Positions 9,841 through 18,690 of a DNA stretch of 54,786 bases are shown here, piece after piece. This DNA is from an uncultured Pelagibacteraceae bacterium (lineage in GTDB: Bacteria; Pseudomonadota; Alphaproteobacteria; Pelagibacterales; Pelagibacteraceae): the NCBI GenBank assembly GCA_902551445.1, contig CACDDB010000003.1:1-54786 (forward strand). Direction: 5' to 3'. Each line of letters starts with the position of its first letter. Position 1 is the stretch's first letter. The position numbers were made by a program, and so were the translations under genes. Below the pieces are notes generated by a model. The model worked only from the letters and a program-made list of their open reading frames with translations, was not told where the DNA came from and did no database searches.

Positions 9841-11403
9841 GTGATAAATAAAGCTAACATAGAAAAAACTAACGCATGGCCATTTATTGAGGCTAAAAAA
9901 ATCTTAAAAGAGCGAAAAAAATATATTGAACAAAAAGGTAAAATAATATTACAAACGGGGTATGGACCAAGTGGCTTGCCACATATAGGAACTTTTGGTG
10001 AAGTTGCCAGAACCTCCATGGTTGTTAATGCATTAAATTATCTTACAGATATCCCAAAAGAGATAATCACTTTTTCAGATGATATGGATGGATTAAGAAA
10101 AATTCCTGACAATGTTCCCAATCAAAAAATATTAGAAAAAAACTTACACAAACCTCTTACAGATGTACCCGATCCTTTCGGAAAATATAATAGCTTTGGA
10201 GAACATAACAATAATATGTTAAAAAAATTTTTAGATCAGTTTAATTTTAATTACGTTTTCAAGAGCTCGACAGAACTTTACAAGTCAGGATATTTTAATG
10301 AAACACTTAAATTAATATTAAAAAATTATAATGGAATTATGGATATAATTATTCCAACATTAGGTAAAGAAAGACAAAAAACTTATTCTCCTTTTTTACC
10401 TATCTGCTCGGACACAGGCATTGTATTAGAGATTCCTGTTTTAGAGATAAATGAAAAAAATTCTAAAATTATTTTTGATAATAATGGAAAGAAAATTGAA
10501 AAAAGTATTTTGGACGGTAACTGTAAACTACAATGGAAAGTAGATTGGGCGATGAGATGGTATGCCATAGATGTTGATTTTGAAATGTATGGCAAGGATC
10601 TAATTGAAAGCGCAATTCTTTCCACAAAAATAATTAAGCTTCTTGGTAAGGCAAACCCATCTGGTTTTGCTTATGAATTATTTCTTGATGAAAAAGGTGA
10701 AAAGATTTCAAAGTCCAAAGGAAATGGAATAACCATTGATGAATGGTTGAATTATGCATCTCCAGAAAGTTTATCTTTATTTATGTATCAAAACCCCAAA
10801 AGAGCAAAAAAATTGTATAAAGAAATAGTACCAAAAGCTGTTGATGATTATTTAGATTTTATTGAAAAAGGAAAAAATCAAGATGAATTACAATTATTAT
10901 TAAATCCAGTTTGGCACGTTCATAGTGGTACAATACCAAACGAGAAAAACATCATGACTTTCTCAATGCTTTTAAACTTAGTTGAAACAAGCAATGCAAA
11001 TTCAAGTGATCTTTTATGGAAGTTTGTTAAAAAATATAAAAAAAATATTTCTGAAAAAGATCATCCTATTTTTGACAAATTAATCAGTTATGCAATTAAA
11101 TATTTTAACGATGTTATAAAAAAAAATAAGAAATATAAAATACCAAGCACAGAGGAAAAGAAAGCTCTTGAGAAATTAATACAAGCTTTAGATAAATGTA
11201 ACGACGAAATGAAACCAGAAGACATTCAAACACAAATTTATGCCGTTGGAAAAGATAATGGCTATAAAGAGAATTTAAGAGACTGGTTTAAACTAATTTA
11301 TCAAGTTATTTTTGGTGATGAAAATGGCCCAAGAATGGGTTTCTTTATTAGCTTTTTCGGTGTTAATGAAACAAAACAACTAATTAAAGATAAAATTAAA
11401 TAA
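9841..11403 (+). CDS. lysK: Lysyl-tRNA synthetase, class I (GTG start)
   Basis: GPSGLPHIGTFGEVAR, KISKSKGNGITIDEWL; class I LysRS architecture. Confidence 0.95.
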   Translation: MINKANIEKTNAWPFIEAKKILKERKKYIEQKGKIILQTGYGPSGLPHIGTFGEVARTSMVVNALNYLTDIPKEIITFSDDMDGLRKIPDNVPNQKILEKNLHKPLTDVPDPFGKYNSFGEHNNNMLKKFLDQFNFNYVFKSSTELYKSGYFNETLKLILKNYNGIMDIIIPTLGKERQKTYSPFLPICSDTGIVLEIPVLEINEKNSKIIFDNNGKKIEKSILDGNCKLQWKVDWAMRWYAIDVDFEMYGKDLIESAILSTKIIKLLGKANPSGFAYELFLDEKGEKISKSKGNGITIDEWLNYASPESLSLFMYQNPKRAKKLYKEIVPKAVDDYLDFIEKGKNQDELQLLLNPVWHVHSGTIPNEKNIMTFSMLLNLVETSNANSSDLLWKFVKKYKKNISEKDHPIFDKLISYAIKYFNDVIKKNKKYKIPSTEEKKALEKLIQALDKCNDEMKPEDIQTQIYAVGKDNGYKENLRDWFKLIYQVIFGDENGPRMGFFISFFGVNETKQLIKDKIK

Positions 11404-12443
11404 TGTATTCTGCATTAAGATCCCTAATATTTAAATTAGATCCAGAATTGTCTCACAATCTGGCAATTAAATCATTAAAGTTCAATTATAGTCCAGTGAA
11501 AAATATTATAATAGATAGTTCTATTGAAACAAATTTTTTTGGAAAAAAAATTAACAACCCTATAGGTATAGCAGCAGGATTTGATAAAAATGCAGAGGTT
11601 TATAATCCTTTATATAGACTTGGCTTTGGTTTTGTTGAAGTTGGAACAGTCACTCCTAAAAAGCAATATGGCAATCCCAAACCAAGAGTTTTTAGATTAG
11701 AGGAAGATGAGGCATTAATTAATAGGTTAGGGTTTAATAATTCTGGATCAGATGCAATTGGTTCTAGAATTAATTCATACCCCCCCAATGGCGTGTTAGG
11801 AATAAATATTGGACCAAATATGAGTACCACAAATAAATTAGAAGATTATTTAATTTGTTTGAGAAAGTTTCACAAACTTTGCGATTATTTGACAATAAAT
11901 ATTTCTTCACCAAATACAGAAAACCTTAGAAATTTTCACAATAAGTCTGAATTAGATCAATTGTTAAAAATTATTCAAGAAGAAAAAAAAATATTAAAAT
12001 CCAATATACTAATTGCTTTAAAGATATCTCCTGATATTGAAGAAAAAAATATATCTAATATTTCAGAATTACTTTTAAAATATGAAGTAGATATTATTAT
12101 AATTTCCAATTCTACTGATCAAAACAGAAACAATTTAAAAAATATTAATAAATTAGAAAAAGGAGGTTTGTCTGGAAAGCCCTTAGAAAAAAAATCAAAT
12201 ATATTGATAAATAAATTTTACAAAGTTTTAAGCAATAGAGTTAAAATAATTGGAGTAGGAGGAGTTGATTCAGGCAGAAGTGCCTATGAAAAAATTATTA
12301 ATGGAGCTACTTTAGTACAATTATACACAGGTATGGTTTATAAAGGACCAAATATAGCTAGAAATATCAGTGAGGAATTAATAAATATTTTAAAAAGCGA
12401 AGGGATAAAAAATATATCTGAAGCAATAGGTATTAAAAATTAA
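11403..12443 (+). CDS. pyrD: Dihydroorotate dehydrogenase (quinone)
   Basis: NPIGIAAGFDKNAEVYNPLYRLGFGFVEVGTVTPKKQ; INISSPNTENLR; overlaps lysK stop. Confidence 0.96.
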   Translation: MYSALRSLIFKLDPELSHNLAIKSLKFNYSPVKNIIIDSSIETNFFGKKINNPIGIAAGFDKNAEVYNPLYRLGFGFVEVGTVTPKKQYGNPKPRVFRLEEDEALINRLGFNNSGSDAIGSRINSYPPNGVLGINIGPNMSTTNKLEDYLICLRKFHKLCDYLTINISSPNTENLRNFHNKSELDQLLKIIQEEKKILKSNILIALKISPDIEEKNISNISELLLKYEVDIIIISNSTDQNRNNLKNINKLEKGGLSGKPLEKKSNILINKFYKVLSNRVKIIGVGGVDSGRSAYEKIINGATLVQLYTGMVYKGPNIARNISEELINILKSEGIKNISEAIGIKN

Positions 12444-12445
12444 TC

Positions 12446-12474
12446 TTGACTGCCAAGTTTAGAGCACCTATACA
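12446..12474 (+). promoter_or_regulatory. Strong predicted sigma70 promoter of rpmB
   Basis: TTGACT (12446-12451), exactly 17-nt spacer, TATACA (12469-12474), ATG at 12487. Confidence 0.75.
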
Positions 12475-12486
12475 ATCATAAAATTT

Positions 12487-12768
12487 ATGACTAAAAAATG
12501 TGAACTTACCGGAAAAAAACCTTTAAAAGGTCATAAAGTTAGCCATGCTAACAATAAAACCAAAAGAAGATTTTTACCAAATCTTAAAAAAGTAAAATTC
12601 AAAAGTGAAACACTAAATAAAAGTTTAAGAATTACAGTATCAAACTCAGGTATAAGGTCAGTTGACAAAAAAGGTGGTTTTGATGCTTTTATAAAATCAG
12701 CTAAAGCAAAAAACTTATCAATAAGATTAAAAAAGTTAAAAAAATCTCTATTAATTAAATCTGCATAA
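12487..12768 (+). CDS. rpmB: 50S ribosomal protein L28
   Basis: CELTGKKPLKGHKVSHANNKTKRRFLPNLKK. Confidence 0.97.
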   Translation: MTKKCELTGKKPLKGHKVSHANNKTKRRFLPNLKKVKFKSETLNKSLRITVSNSGIRSVDKKGGFDAFIKSAKAKNLSIRLKKLKKSLLIKSA

Positions 12769-13322
12769 TGAGTTTATCATTCATAACTCTCTCATTTTTG
12801 ATGGGAGGAGTAGTATTAATTTCAAATTATCTAGTTCAGTTTCCAGTAAATATTTATGAATTACAGGATATATTAACTTATGGTGCTTTTACTTATCCAA
12901 TAGCTTTTCTCATAACTGATTTGTCAAATAAGTTTTATGGTAAAATTGTAGCTAGGAATATTGTTTATATAGGTTTTTTTATAGGTGTCTCTTTTTCACT
13001 TTTTTTTTCGACTAATTTTTCTGATCTAATTTCAGTTAGAATAGCTATAGGATCTGGAACAGCTTTTATTGTTGCTCAACTATTAGATGTACAAATATTT
13101 GATAAATTTAGAAATAAGAAATGGTTTGTTGCTCCTCTAACATCATCTTTCATTGGTTCTGCTGTTGATACATTGTTATTTTTTTCAATTTCATTTTATG
13201 GAACAGGAGCTCCTTGGATAACTTTATCTCTAGGAGATTTAGCTATAAAAATACTTGTTACTTTAATAATGTTAATACCTTTCAGATTATTAATTAGAAA
13301 TACTAAGATAGTTGGTTATTAA
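12768..13322 (+). CDS. Queuosine precursor transporter (VUT/YhhQ family)
   Basis: Polytopic; TYGAFTYPIAFLITDLSNKFYG signature and FRNKKWFVAPLTSSFIGSAVDTLLFF. Confidence 0.85.
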   Translation: MSLSFITLSFLMGGVVLISNYLVQFPVNIYELQDILTYGAFTYPIAFLITDLSNKFYGKIVARNIVYIGFFIGVSFSLFFSTNFSDLISVRIAIGSGTAFIVAQLLDVQIFDKFRNKKWFVAPLTSSFIGSAVDTLLFFSISFYGTGAPWITLSLGDLAIKILVTLIMLIPFRLLIRNTKIVGY

Positions 13323-14194
13323 AATAGAAATTTATAAGATAGTATTTTATAGGCTAATTTAGCAACTAGAAAATTATATGAGTTAAATCCTTTAATTGGA
13401 GCTAGTTCATTTATATCAGCACCTACAATATTTGAATTTTTTGCTGCTATTTTAATTATATTTAATGTTTCATCCCAGAATAGCCCTCCAGGCTCAGGAG
13501 TTCCAGTTGCTGGCATAATACTAGAGTCAAAACCATCAACATCAAATGTTAAGTAGACATTTTTATTTTTAATAATATTTTTAAATTTATTTAAATTCCA
13601 TCTGCTTTTATCTTTTGCCCAGTAAATTTTAATTCTTTTTGAATTTTTTTTTAAAAATGGGATTTCGCTTTGTGAAATATTTCTTATACCAAAAGATACA
13701 ACAGATACATTTTTATGATCAAGGCATCTTCTAATTGCTGAGGCATGTGAAAATTTTTCTCCGTTATAACTTTGTCTTAAATCTGCATGTGCATCGAAAT
13801 GCAATAATAATATTTTTTTATATTTTTTAGCAAAAGGAATAATGCATCCTGGTGTAATAGAGTGTTCACCGCCTAAAGTAAGAGGAAAAAGCTTTTTATT
13901 TAAAATTTTTTCATTAGTTTCAGATATTTTTTTTATGGCTTTAATAATATTTTTATCTATTTTAAAAGGTTTAAGGGTTTTAATTCCTATTTTTTTAAAA
14001 GGTTCACAATTCAACTCTTCATCATATAATTCAACTTGATGTGATGCTTTGATAATTTCTTTTGGACCATTTTTAGTTCCGCCTCCATAACTAACTGTTT
14101 TTTCTAAACCAAAAGGAACTACAATAGCTTTTTCTTTGAAATTAAATTTATTGTCAATTCCAAGAAACCCTTTTTTATTTGATAGATAGTTCAA
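13319..14194 (-). CDS. speB: Agmatinase/ureohydrolase family
   Basis: GGEHSITPG, LHFDAHADLR, FDVDGFDSSIMPATGTPEPGG Mn-binding motifs. Confidence 0.9.
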   Translation of the reverse strand: MNYLSNKKGFLGIDNKFNFKEKAIVVPFGLEKTVSYGGGTKNGPKEIIKASHQVELYDEELNCEPFKKIGIKTLKPFKIDKNIIKAIKKISETNEKILNKKLFPLTLGGEHSITPGCIIPFAKKYKKILLLHFDAHADLRQSYNGEKFSHASAIRRCLDHKNVSVVSFGIRNISQSEIPFLKKNSKRIKIYWAKDKSRWNLNKFKNIIKNKNVYLTFDVDGFDSSIMPATGTPEPGGLFWDETLNIIKIAAKNSNIVGADINELAPIKGFNSYNFLVAKLAYKILSYKFLF

Positions 14195-14197
14195 TTT

Positions 14198-15241
14198 TTA
14201 CCCAAAGATTTCTGAAAAATTTTTTCTACTTCTTTTCTTCCAATTACCATTATGGTAAACATCGCTAGCTATTAAAGGTAAAACACTTGTTGCTTCAGCA
14301 AATACCATTTGTTCTTTAGTTATATCAACTTTTCCCCACGAACTCGCCTCCTTTAACGTAGAACTACTACAAGCCCCGTCTCTTGAGTCAGCAACTGTTA
14401 TTTGCACAGCATATTTATGCATATCTACATTTTTACCTAAAAGTTCTGCACAAATTACTGTGTCTTGTATAAAATTTTTTGGTACACCTCCTCCAATCAT
14501 AAACAGTCCTGAGCCTTTAGATCTGATTTTAATTTCTGTTAATTCTCTAAACTCTCTTATTGAATCTATTGTAATATGTTTTTTAGGATTTTTTTCTTGG
14601 TGCATTACTAAACCAAATCCTGCGCTAGAATCTGTAAAGGCAGGACAAAATATTGGAACTTTATTGTCATATGCAGTTTCAATTAAAGAATTTTTTTTTT
14701 TTGCATTAGATTTTAAATATTTGCCAATTTCATAAATAAATTCCCTTGAAGTATAGCTTCTTGGCTCTAGTTTATTTGCTATTTCACATATGGTTTTGTC
14801 ACACATTTGTAATTCATCTTCATCGATATAGGTATCGTAAATCCTGTCTATGTAATTTTTTCTTAATTCTTTATCATCTTGAAATTGTGAACCTTGATAA
14901 TGTTTAAAGCCAAGTGCTTCAAAAAAATCCATATCAATAATTGAAGCACCAGTTGCCACAATTGCATCAACCATATTGTATTTTATCATATCTCTGTAGA
15001 TATGCATGCATCCAGCCGCAGATGTAGATCCTGCTAGAGTTAGAAAAATTGTACAATCTTTATCATTAATCATTTGATTGAATATGTTTGCTGCGTTAGC
15101 AGTTTCTCTCGAAACAAAAGACATTTTTTTCATTGAAGAAATTATTTTTCTTGCGTCAAAAGAAGTTATGTCAATATGCTCTACTGGCTCCTTAAGAATT
15201 TCTTTTTTGCTATTATGACCTACGGATTTTTTTTTAGACAT
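14198..15241 (-). CDS. Deoxyhypusine synthase-like protein (probable polyamine enzyme)
   Basis: DHS family: TLAGSTSAAGCMHIYRDMI, VATGASIIDMDFFEALG, GGGVPKNFIQD, and EASSWGKVDITKEQMVFAEAT matching the active-site Lys region of DHS. Confidence 0.88.
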   Translation of the reverse strand: MSKKKSVGHNSKKEILKEPVEHIDITSFDARKIISSMKKMSFVSRETANAANIFNQMINDKDCTIFLTLAGSTSAAGCMHIYRDMIKYNMVDAIVATGASIIDMDFFEALGFKHYQGSQFQDDKELRKNYIDRIYDTYIDEDELQMCDKTICEIANKLEPRSYTSREFIYEIGKYLKSNAKKKNSLIETAYDNKVPIFCPAFTDSSAGFGLVMHQEKNPKKHITIDSIREFRELTEIKIRSKGSGLFMIGGGVPKNFIQDTVICAELLGKNVDMHKYAVQITVADSRDGACSSSTLKEASSWGKVDITKEQMVFAEATSVLPLIASDVYHNGNWKKRSRKNFSEIFG

Positions 15242-16420
15242 TTAAGCAACAAGAAAAGATTTCTTATTTTCTTTGTCATACATGGTCATTATTGGATTGT
15301 CTTCTACTTCGTAAATTTCATCAGAATAAAAACCATTAAATTTAGTTCTGAAAGTTAAACCATATGCGCCTAGCTGGCCTAATTCAATATAATCATTTTC
15401 TTTTATATTATTTGGAAGTATAAACGGCCCCTTCATATAATCCATACTATCACATGTTGGTCCATAAAAATCAAAAGCTGTCATTTTTTTTGATATTATT
15501 CTTCCATTAGTTATTAATCTAGAAGGATAAACAATATTAGGAACTCCACCATCAAAAAGAGTTCCATAAGTTCCATCATTTATATAAAGCTTTTGTTTCT
15601 TTCTCAAAATGACTTTTACAATCGTAGATCCACTTTCAGCTACGATTGCTCTTCCCGGTTCGCAAAATAATTCTGGTTCTTTTTCTAGTTTTAAATCGCT
15701 TATATTTTTTTTAATTTCTTCGAAATAATTTTCTAAAGGCTGAGGAATTAAATCTGGATATACTGTAGGAAAACCCCCACCTATATTTATGTAATCTGGA
15801 ATTATCTTTGTTTTTTTTATTATATTTCTTATTTCTAATATGCCTTTTGCATATGAAATTGGATGCATACACTGGGACCCTACATGAAAACTTAAACCAA
15901 TTTTTTTTGCATATTGACTAGTTAGTCTAAATAAGCCAGTTGCTTCAGAGCTTAAAGCTCCAAATTTTTTTGATAAATCTATTTCTGCGTGCTCATTTGA
16001 AACTGATACTCTTACAAATAATTCTAAATCTTTGGCATTGTTTGTACTTTCAATAATTTTTATTAATTCATCTTTAGTGTCTAATGAAAAAACTTTAACT
16101 CCATAATTAAAGTAGGCCTCTTTTATACTTTCTCGAGTTTTTACAGTATTCATATAGTAGCATTCTGCTTTAGGATTTATGCTTTTTACACTTTTTAATT
16201 CTGGTATTGATGCAATATCAAAGTTTGTAATTCCACTTTCCATGACTGTTTTTAATATTTCATCATTAGGGTTGGTTTTTACTGCATACAAAATTCTACC
16301 TGCAAAATTATTTTGAAAAAAGCTTGAAGCTTTGCGAATTGATTCTTTCCTTACGCAGTAAACAGGGTTTACTGGTTTAAGTTGATTTATTAATTCATCA
16401 ACAGACTTAAATTTTTTCAT
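15242..16420 (-). CDS. Ornithine(/lysine) decarboxylase, PLP fold III
   Basis: YAVKTNPNDEIL Lys, FHVGSQC, NIGGGFP, EPGRAIVAESG, YGPTCDSMDYM, YGLTFRTKFNGF. Confidence 0.9.
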   Translation of the reverse strand: MKKFKSVDELINQLKPVNPVYCVRKESIRKASSFFQNNFAGRILYAVKTNPNDEILKTVMESGITNFDIASIPELKSVKSINPKAECYYMNTVKTRESIKEAYFNYGVKVFSLDTKDELIKIIESTNNAKDLELFVRVSVSNEHAEIDLSKKFGALSSEATGLFRLTSQYAKKIGLSFHVGSQCMHPISYAKGILEIRNIIKKTKIIPDYINIGGGFPTVYPDLIPQPLENYFEEIKKNISDLKLEKEPELFCEPGRAIVAESGSTIVKVILRKKQKLYINDGTYGTLFDGGVPNIVYPSRLITNGRIISKKMTAFDFYGPTCDSMDYMKGPFILPNNIKENDYIELGQLGAYGLTFRTKFNGFYSDEIYEVEDNPIMTMYDKENKKSFLVA

Positions 16421-16559
16421 TTAGCCCCTCGTTACAAAAAAAATTTATAAAAAAAAATTTGTATAAATAACATACAAACTTCCTATAAATTCAGCGTTTA
16501 AGGGATATATTTCTTAATGTAAAGTAAATAATTGCTATTGAATTAACAAATTATCAACA

Positions 16560-16565
16560 TATATA
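16560..16565 (+). promoter_or_regulatory. Candidate -10 element of regA (TATATA), -35 TTGAAT at 16538-16543
   Basis: TTGAAT, 16-nt spacer, TATATA; ATG at 16577. Confidence 0.4.
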
Positions 16566-16576
16566 CGTCGGGTACA

Positions 16577-17134
16577 ATGTTGGAAAATAATAGTAATTTG
16601 ACAGATTTTAAAGGTAAATCACTACTCATAGTTGATGATGATAATCCTTTTAGAGAAAGATTGGCTAGAGCCATGGAGAAAAAAGGATTTAAGGTTTTAC
16701 AGGCAGAAAGTGTAAAAAAAGGTAAGGATGCAGCAAATTCCAATAAACCTCAATTTGGAGTAGTGGATTTAAGATTAAATGATGGAAATGGAATAGAGGT
16801 TGTAAGAGAAATCCAAAAAAGCAACCCAAATAGTAGAGTTATAATGTTAACTGGGTATGGAAATATACCAACTGCAGTAGCAGCGATAAAACTAGGAGCT
16901 ATTGATTATCTTTCTAAGCCCGCAGATGCTGATGATGTTGAAAGAGCACTTTTAGCAGATCCAAACAAGAGAGCTGAGCCACCTGAAAATCCAATGTCTG
17001 CTGATAGGGTAAAGTGGGAACACATTCATCGTGTTTTCGAATTATGCAACAGAAATGTTTCAGAAACTGCTAGAAGACTTAAGATGCATAGAAGAACTTT
17101 GCAAAGAATTCTATCTAAAAGATCTCCTAAATAA
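16577..17134 (+). CDS. regA: RegA/PrrA/ActR-family global redox response regulator
   Basis: LLIVDDDNPFRERLARAMEKKGF; HTH VKWEHIHRVFELCNRNVSETARRLKMHRRTLQRILSKRSPK. Confidence 0.95.
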   Translation: MLENNSNLTDFKGKSLLIVDDDNPFRERLARAMEKKGFKVLQAESVKKGKDAANSNKPQFGVVDLRLNDGNGIEVVREIQKSNPNSRVIMLTGYGNIPTAVAAIKLGAIDYLSKPADADDVERALLADPNKRAEPPENPMSADRVKWEHIHRVFELCNRNVSETARRLKMHRRTLQRILSKRSPK

Positions 17135-17678
17135 AATTTCTAAAAAAAATAATTTTTTTTGTAATTAAGGCTAAAATTATTATTTTAAACAATTCTGCTA
17201 ATAAAAATGGTTTAACTCCTAACTCAAAAATTGGTTTATCCCATCCGATAACTATACCCAACCAAAGAATTCCAAGTAAATAAATTATTGAAACACTTAA
17301 TATTAGTTTTAAAAATATTAAAAAAATATTTTTTTTAAAATCAAAATATCCACTTAAAAATGCTGCAAATAAAAAACCTATTAAATATCCCATTGTAGGA
17401 CCTGTAAAATAAACTAAACCCACACCTTTTTCTGGAGAATTAGAAAATACTGGGAATCCCAAAATTCCTTCTATTAAATATAAGCTTACTGTAGCTAAAG
17501 CAATTTTATAACCTAAACTTATACCCAAAAACAATACCACAAAAGTTTGCATAGTCATTGGAACTGGATAAAAAGGTATTTTTATTTTTGCTGACAGGGT
17601 TAATATTATTGTACCAATTACAATTACACTTATTTTCTTTATAATTTTTTGATTATTTATTGATTTTACTAATTCCAT
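17127..17678 (-). CDS. bioY: Biotin transporter BioY
   Basis: IPFYPVPMTMQTFVVLFLGISLG, YFTGPTMGYLIGFLFAAFLSG. Confidence 0.93.
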   Translation of the reverse strand: MELVKSINNQKIIKKISVIVIGTIILTLSAKIKIPFYPVPMTMQTFVVLFLGISLGYKIALATVSLYLIEGILGFPVFSNSPEKGVGLVYFTGPTMGYLIGFLFAAFLSGYFDFKKNIFLIFLKLILSVSIIYLLGILWLGIVIGWDKPIFELGVKPFLLAELFKIIILALITKKIIFFRNFI

Positions 17679-17711
17679 AACATTTATTTTACATTTATTA
17701 ATTAAATTAAT

Positions 17712-18641
17712 CTAGTTTTTTGTTAGTTTAATAAATACATCTTCTAAATCTCCGTCATCAGTAGTTATATCATTAATTTTAACATTCTGACTACCTAAAA
17801 AACTTATAATTTTTTCTATTTCCAATTTATTTTTTTCATAAGAAACAACTAGTTCATTGCTATTACTTGAAATAATTTTTAACGAATTTAATGAATCATT
17901 TTTAATATTTGCTTTAGAATTTAAAATAAATCTTACAATTTTTCTTTGTATTTTATCGAGCAAATTTTTTGTAGTGTCCAAAGCTACTAATTTACCTTTA
18001 TTTAAAATTCCTATTTGGTCGCACATTTGTTCAGCTTCATGAATATAATGTGTTGTTAGTATAATAGTTACTCCTTGTTCATTTAGTGACTTAAGGTTTT
18101 TCCACAAGTTTTTTCTTAATTCTACATCTACACCAGCCGTTGGTTCATCAAGTATTACTATTGGCGGCTGGTGTACTAATGCTTTTGCTATCAAAAGTCT
18201 TCTTTTCATTCCTCCTGATAAACTTCTAGAATAACTGCCTGCTTGATTTTCTAAAGATACAAGTTTTAAAATAGTTTCAGTAATTCTTTCACTTTTCTTT
18301 ACTCCATAAAAACCCGCATGTAATTCTAACAATTTTTTTGGATTGAAAAATGGATCTAAATTAACTTCTTGAGGAACTATGCCTAATGATGCTTTTACTT
18401 GCCGTGGATTTTTATCTAAATCAAATCCCCAAACATTTACTTCTCCAGAAGTTTTATTAACTAGACCTGACAAAATATTTATAAAAGTACTCTTTCCAGC
18501 TCCATTAGGGCCTAAAAGTCCAAAAATTTCATTTTCTTTCACCTCTAAGTTTAAATTACTTAAAGCGTGAATAGATTTGCTGCTATTTTTAGAATAAATT
18601 TTATTTAAATTTTTAACATATAAAACATTTTTTTTACTCAT
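17712..18641 (-). CDS. ABC-2 type transporter ATP-binding protein (no adjacent permease)
   Basis: Walker A GPNGAGKST, signature LSGGMKRRLLIAKAL, Walker B PPIVILDEPTAGVD. Confidence 0.92.
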   Translation of the reverse strand: MSKKNVLYVKNLNKIYSKNSSKSIHALSNLNLEVKENEIFGLLGPNGAGKSTFINILSGLVNKTSGEVNVWGFDLDKNPRQVKASLGIVPQEVNLDPFFNPKKLLELHAGFYGVKKSERITETILKLVSLENQAGSYSRSLSGGMKRRLLIAKALVHQPPIVILDEPTAGVDVELRKNLWKNLKSLNEQGVTIILTTHYIHEAEQMCDQIGILNKGKLVALDTTKNLLDKIQRKIVRFILNSKANIKNDSLNSLKIISSNSNELVVSYEKNKLEIEKIISFLGSQNVKINDITTDDGDLEDVFIKLTKN

Positions 18642-18690
18642 AAGGATTTTACATTTATAACATTCATTTAAATTAAGATATTTAATTTAT

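Noticed and set aside
14460-15358. Plus-strand ORFs 14460..14735 and 15176..15358
   Set aside because: Antisense to the DHS-like and ODC genes, no recognisable domain
17679-17711. BirA operator or leader between ABC ATPase and bioY
   Set aside because: Gap is too short and shows no inverted repeat resembling a biotin operator
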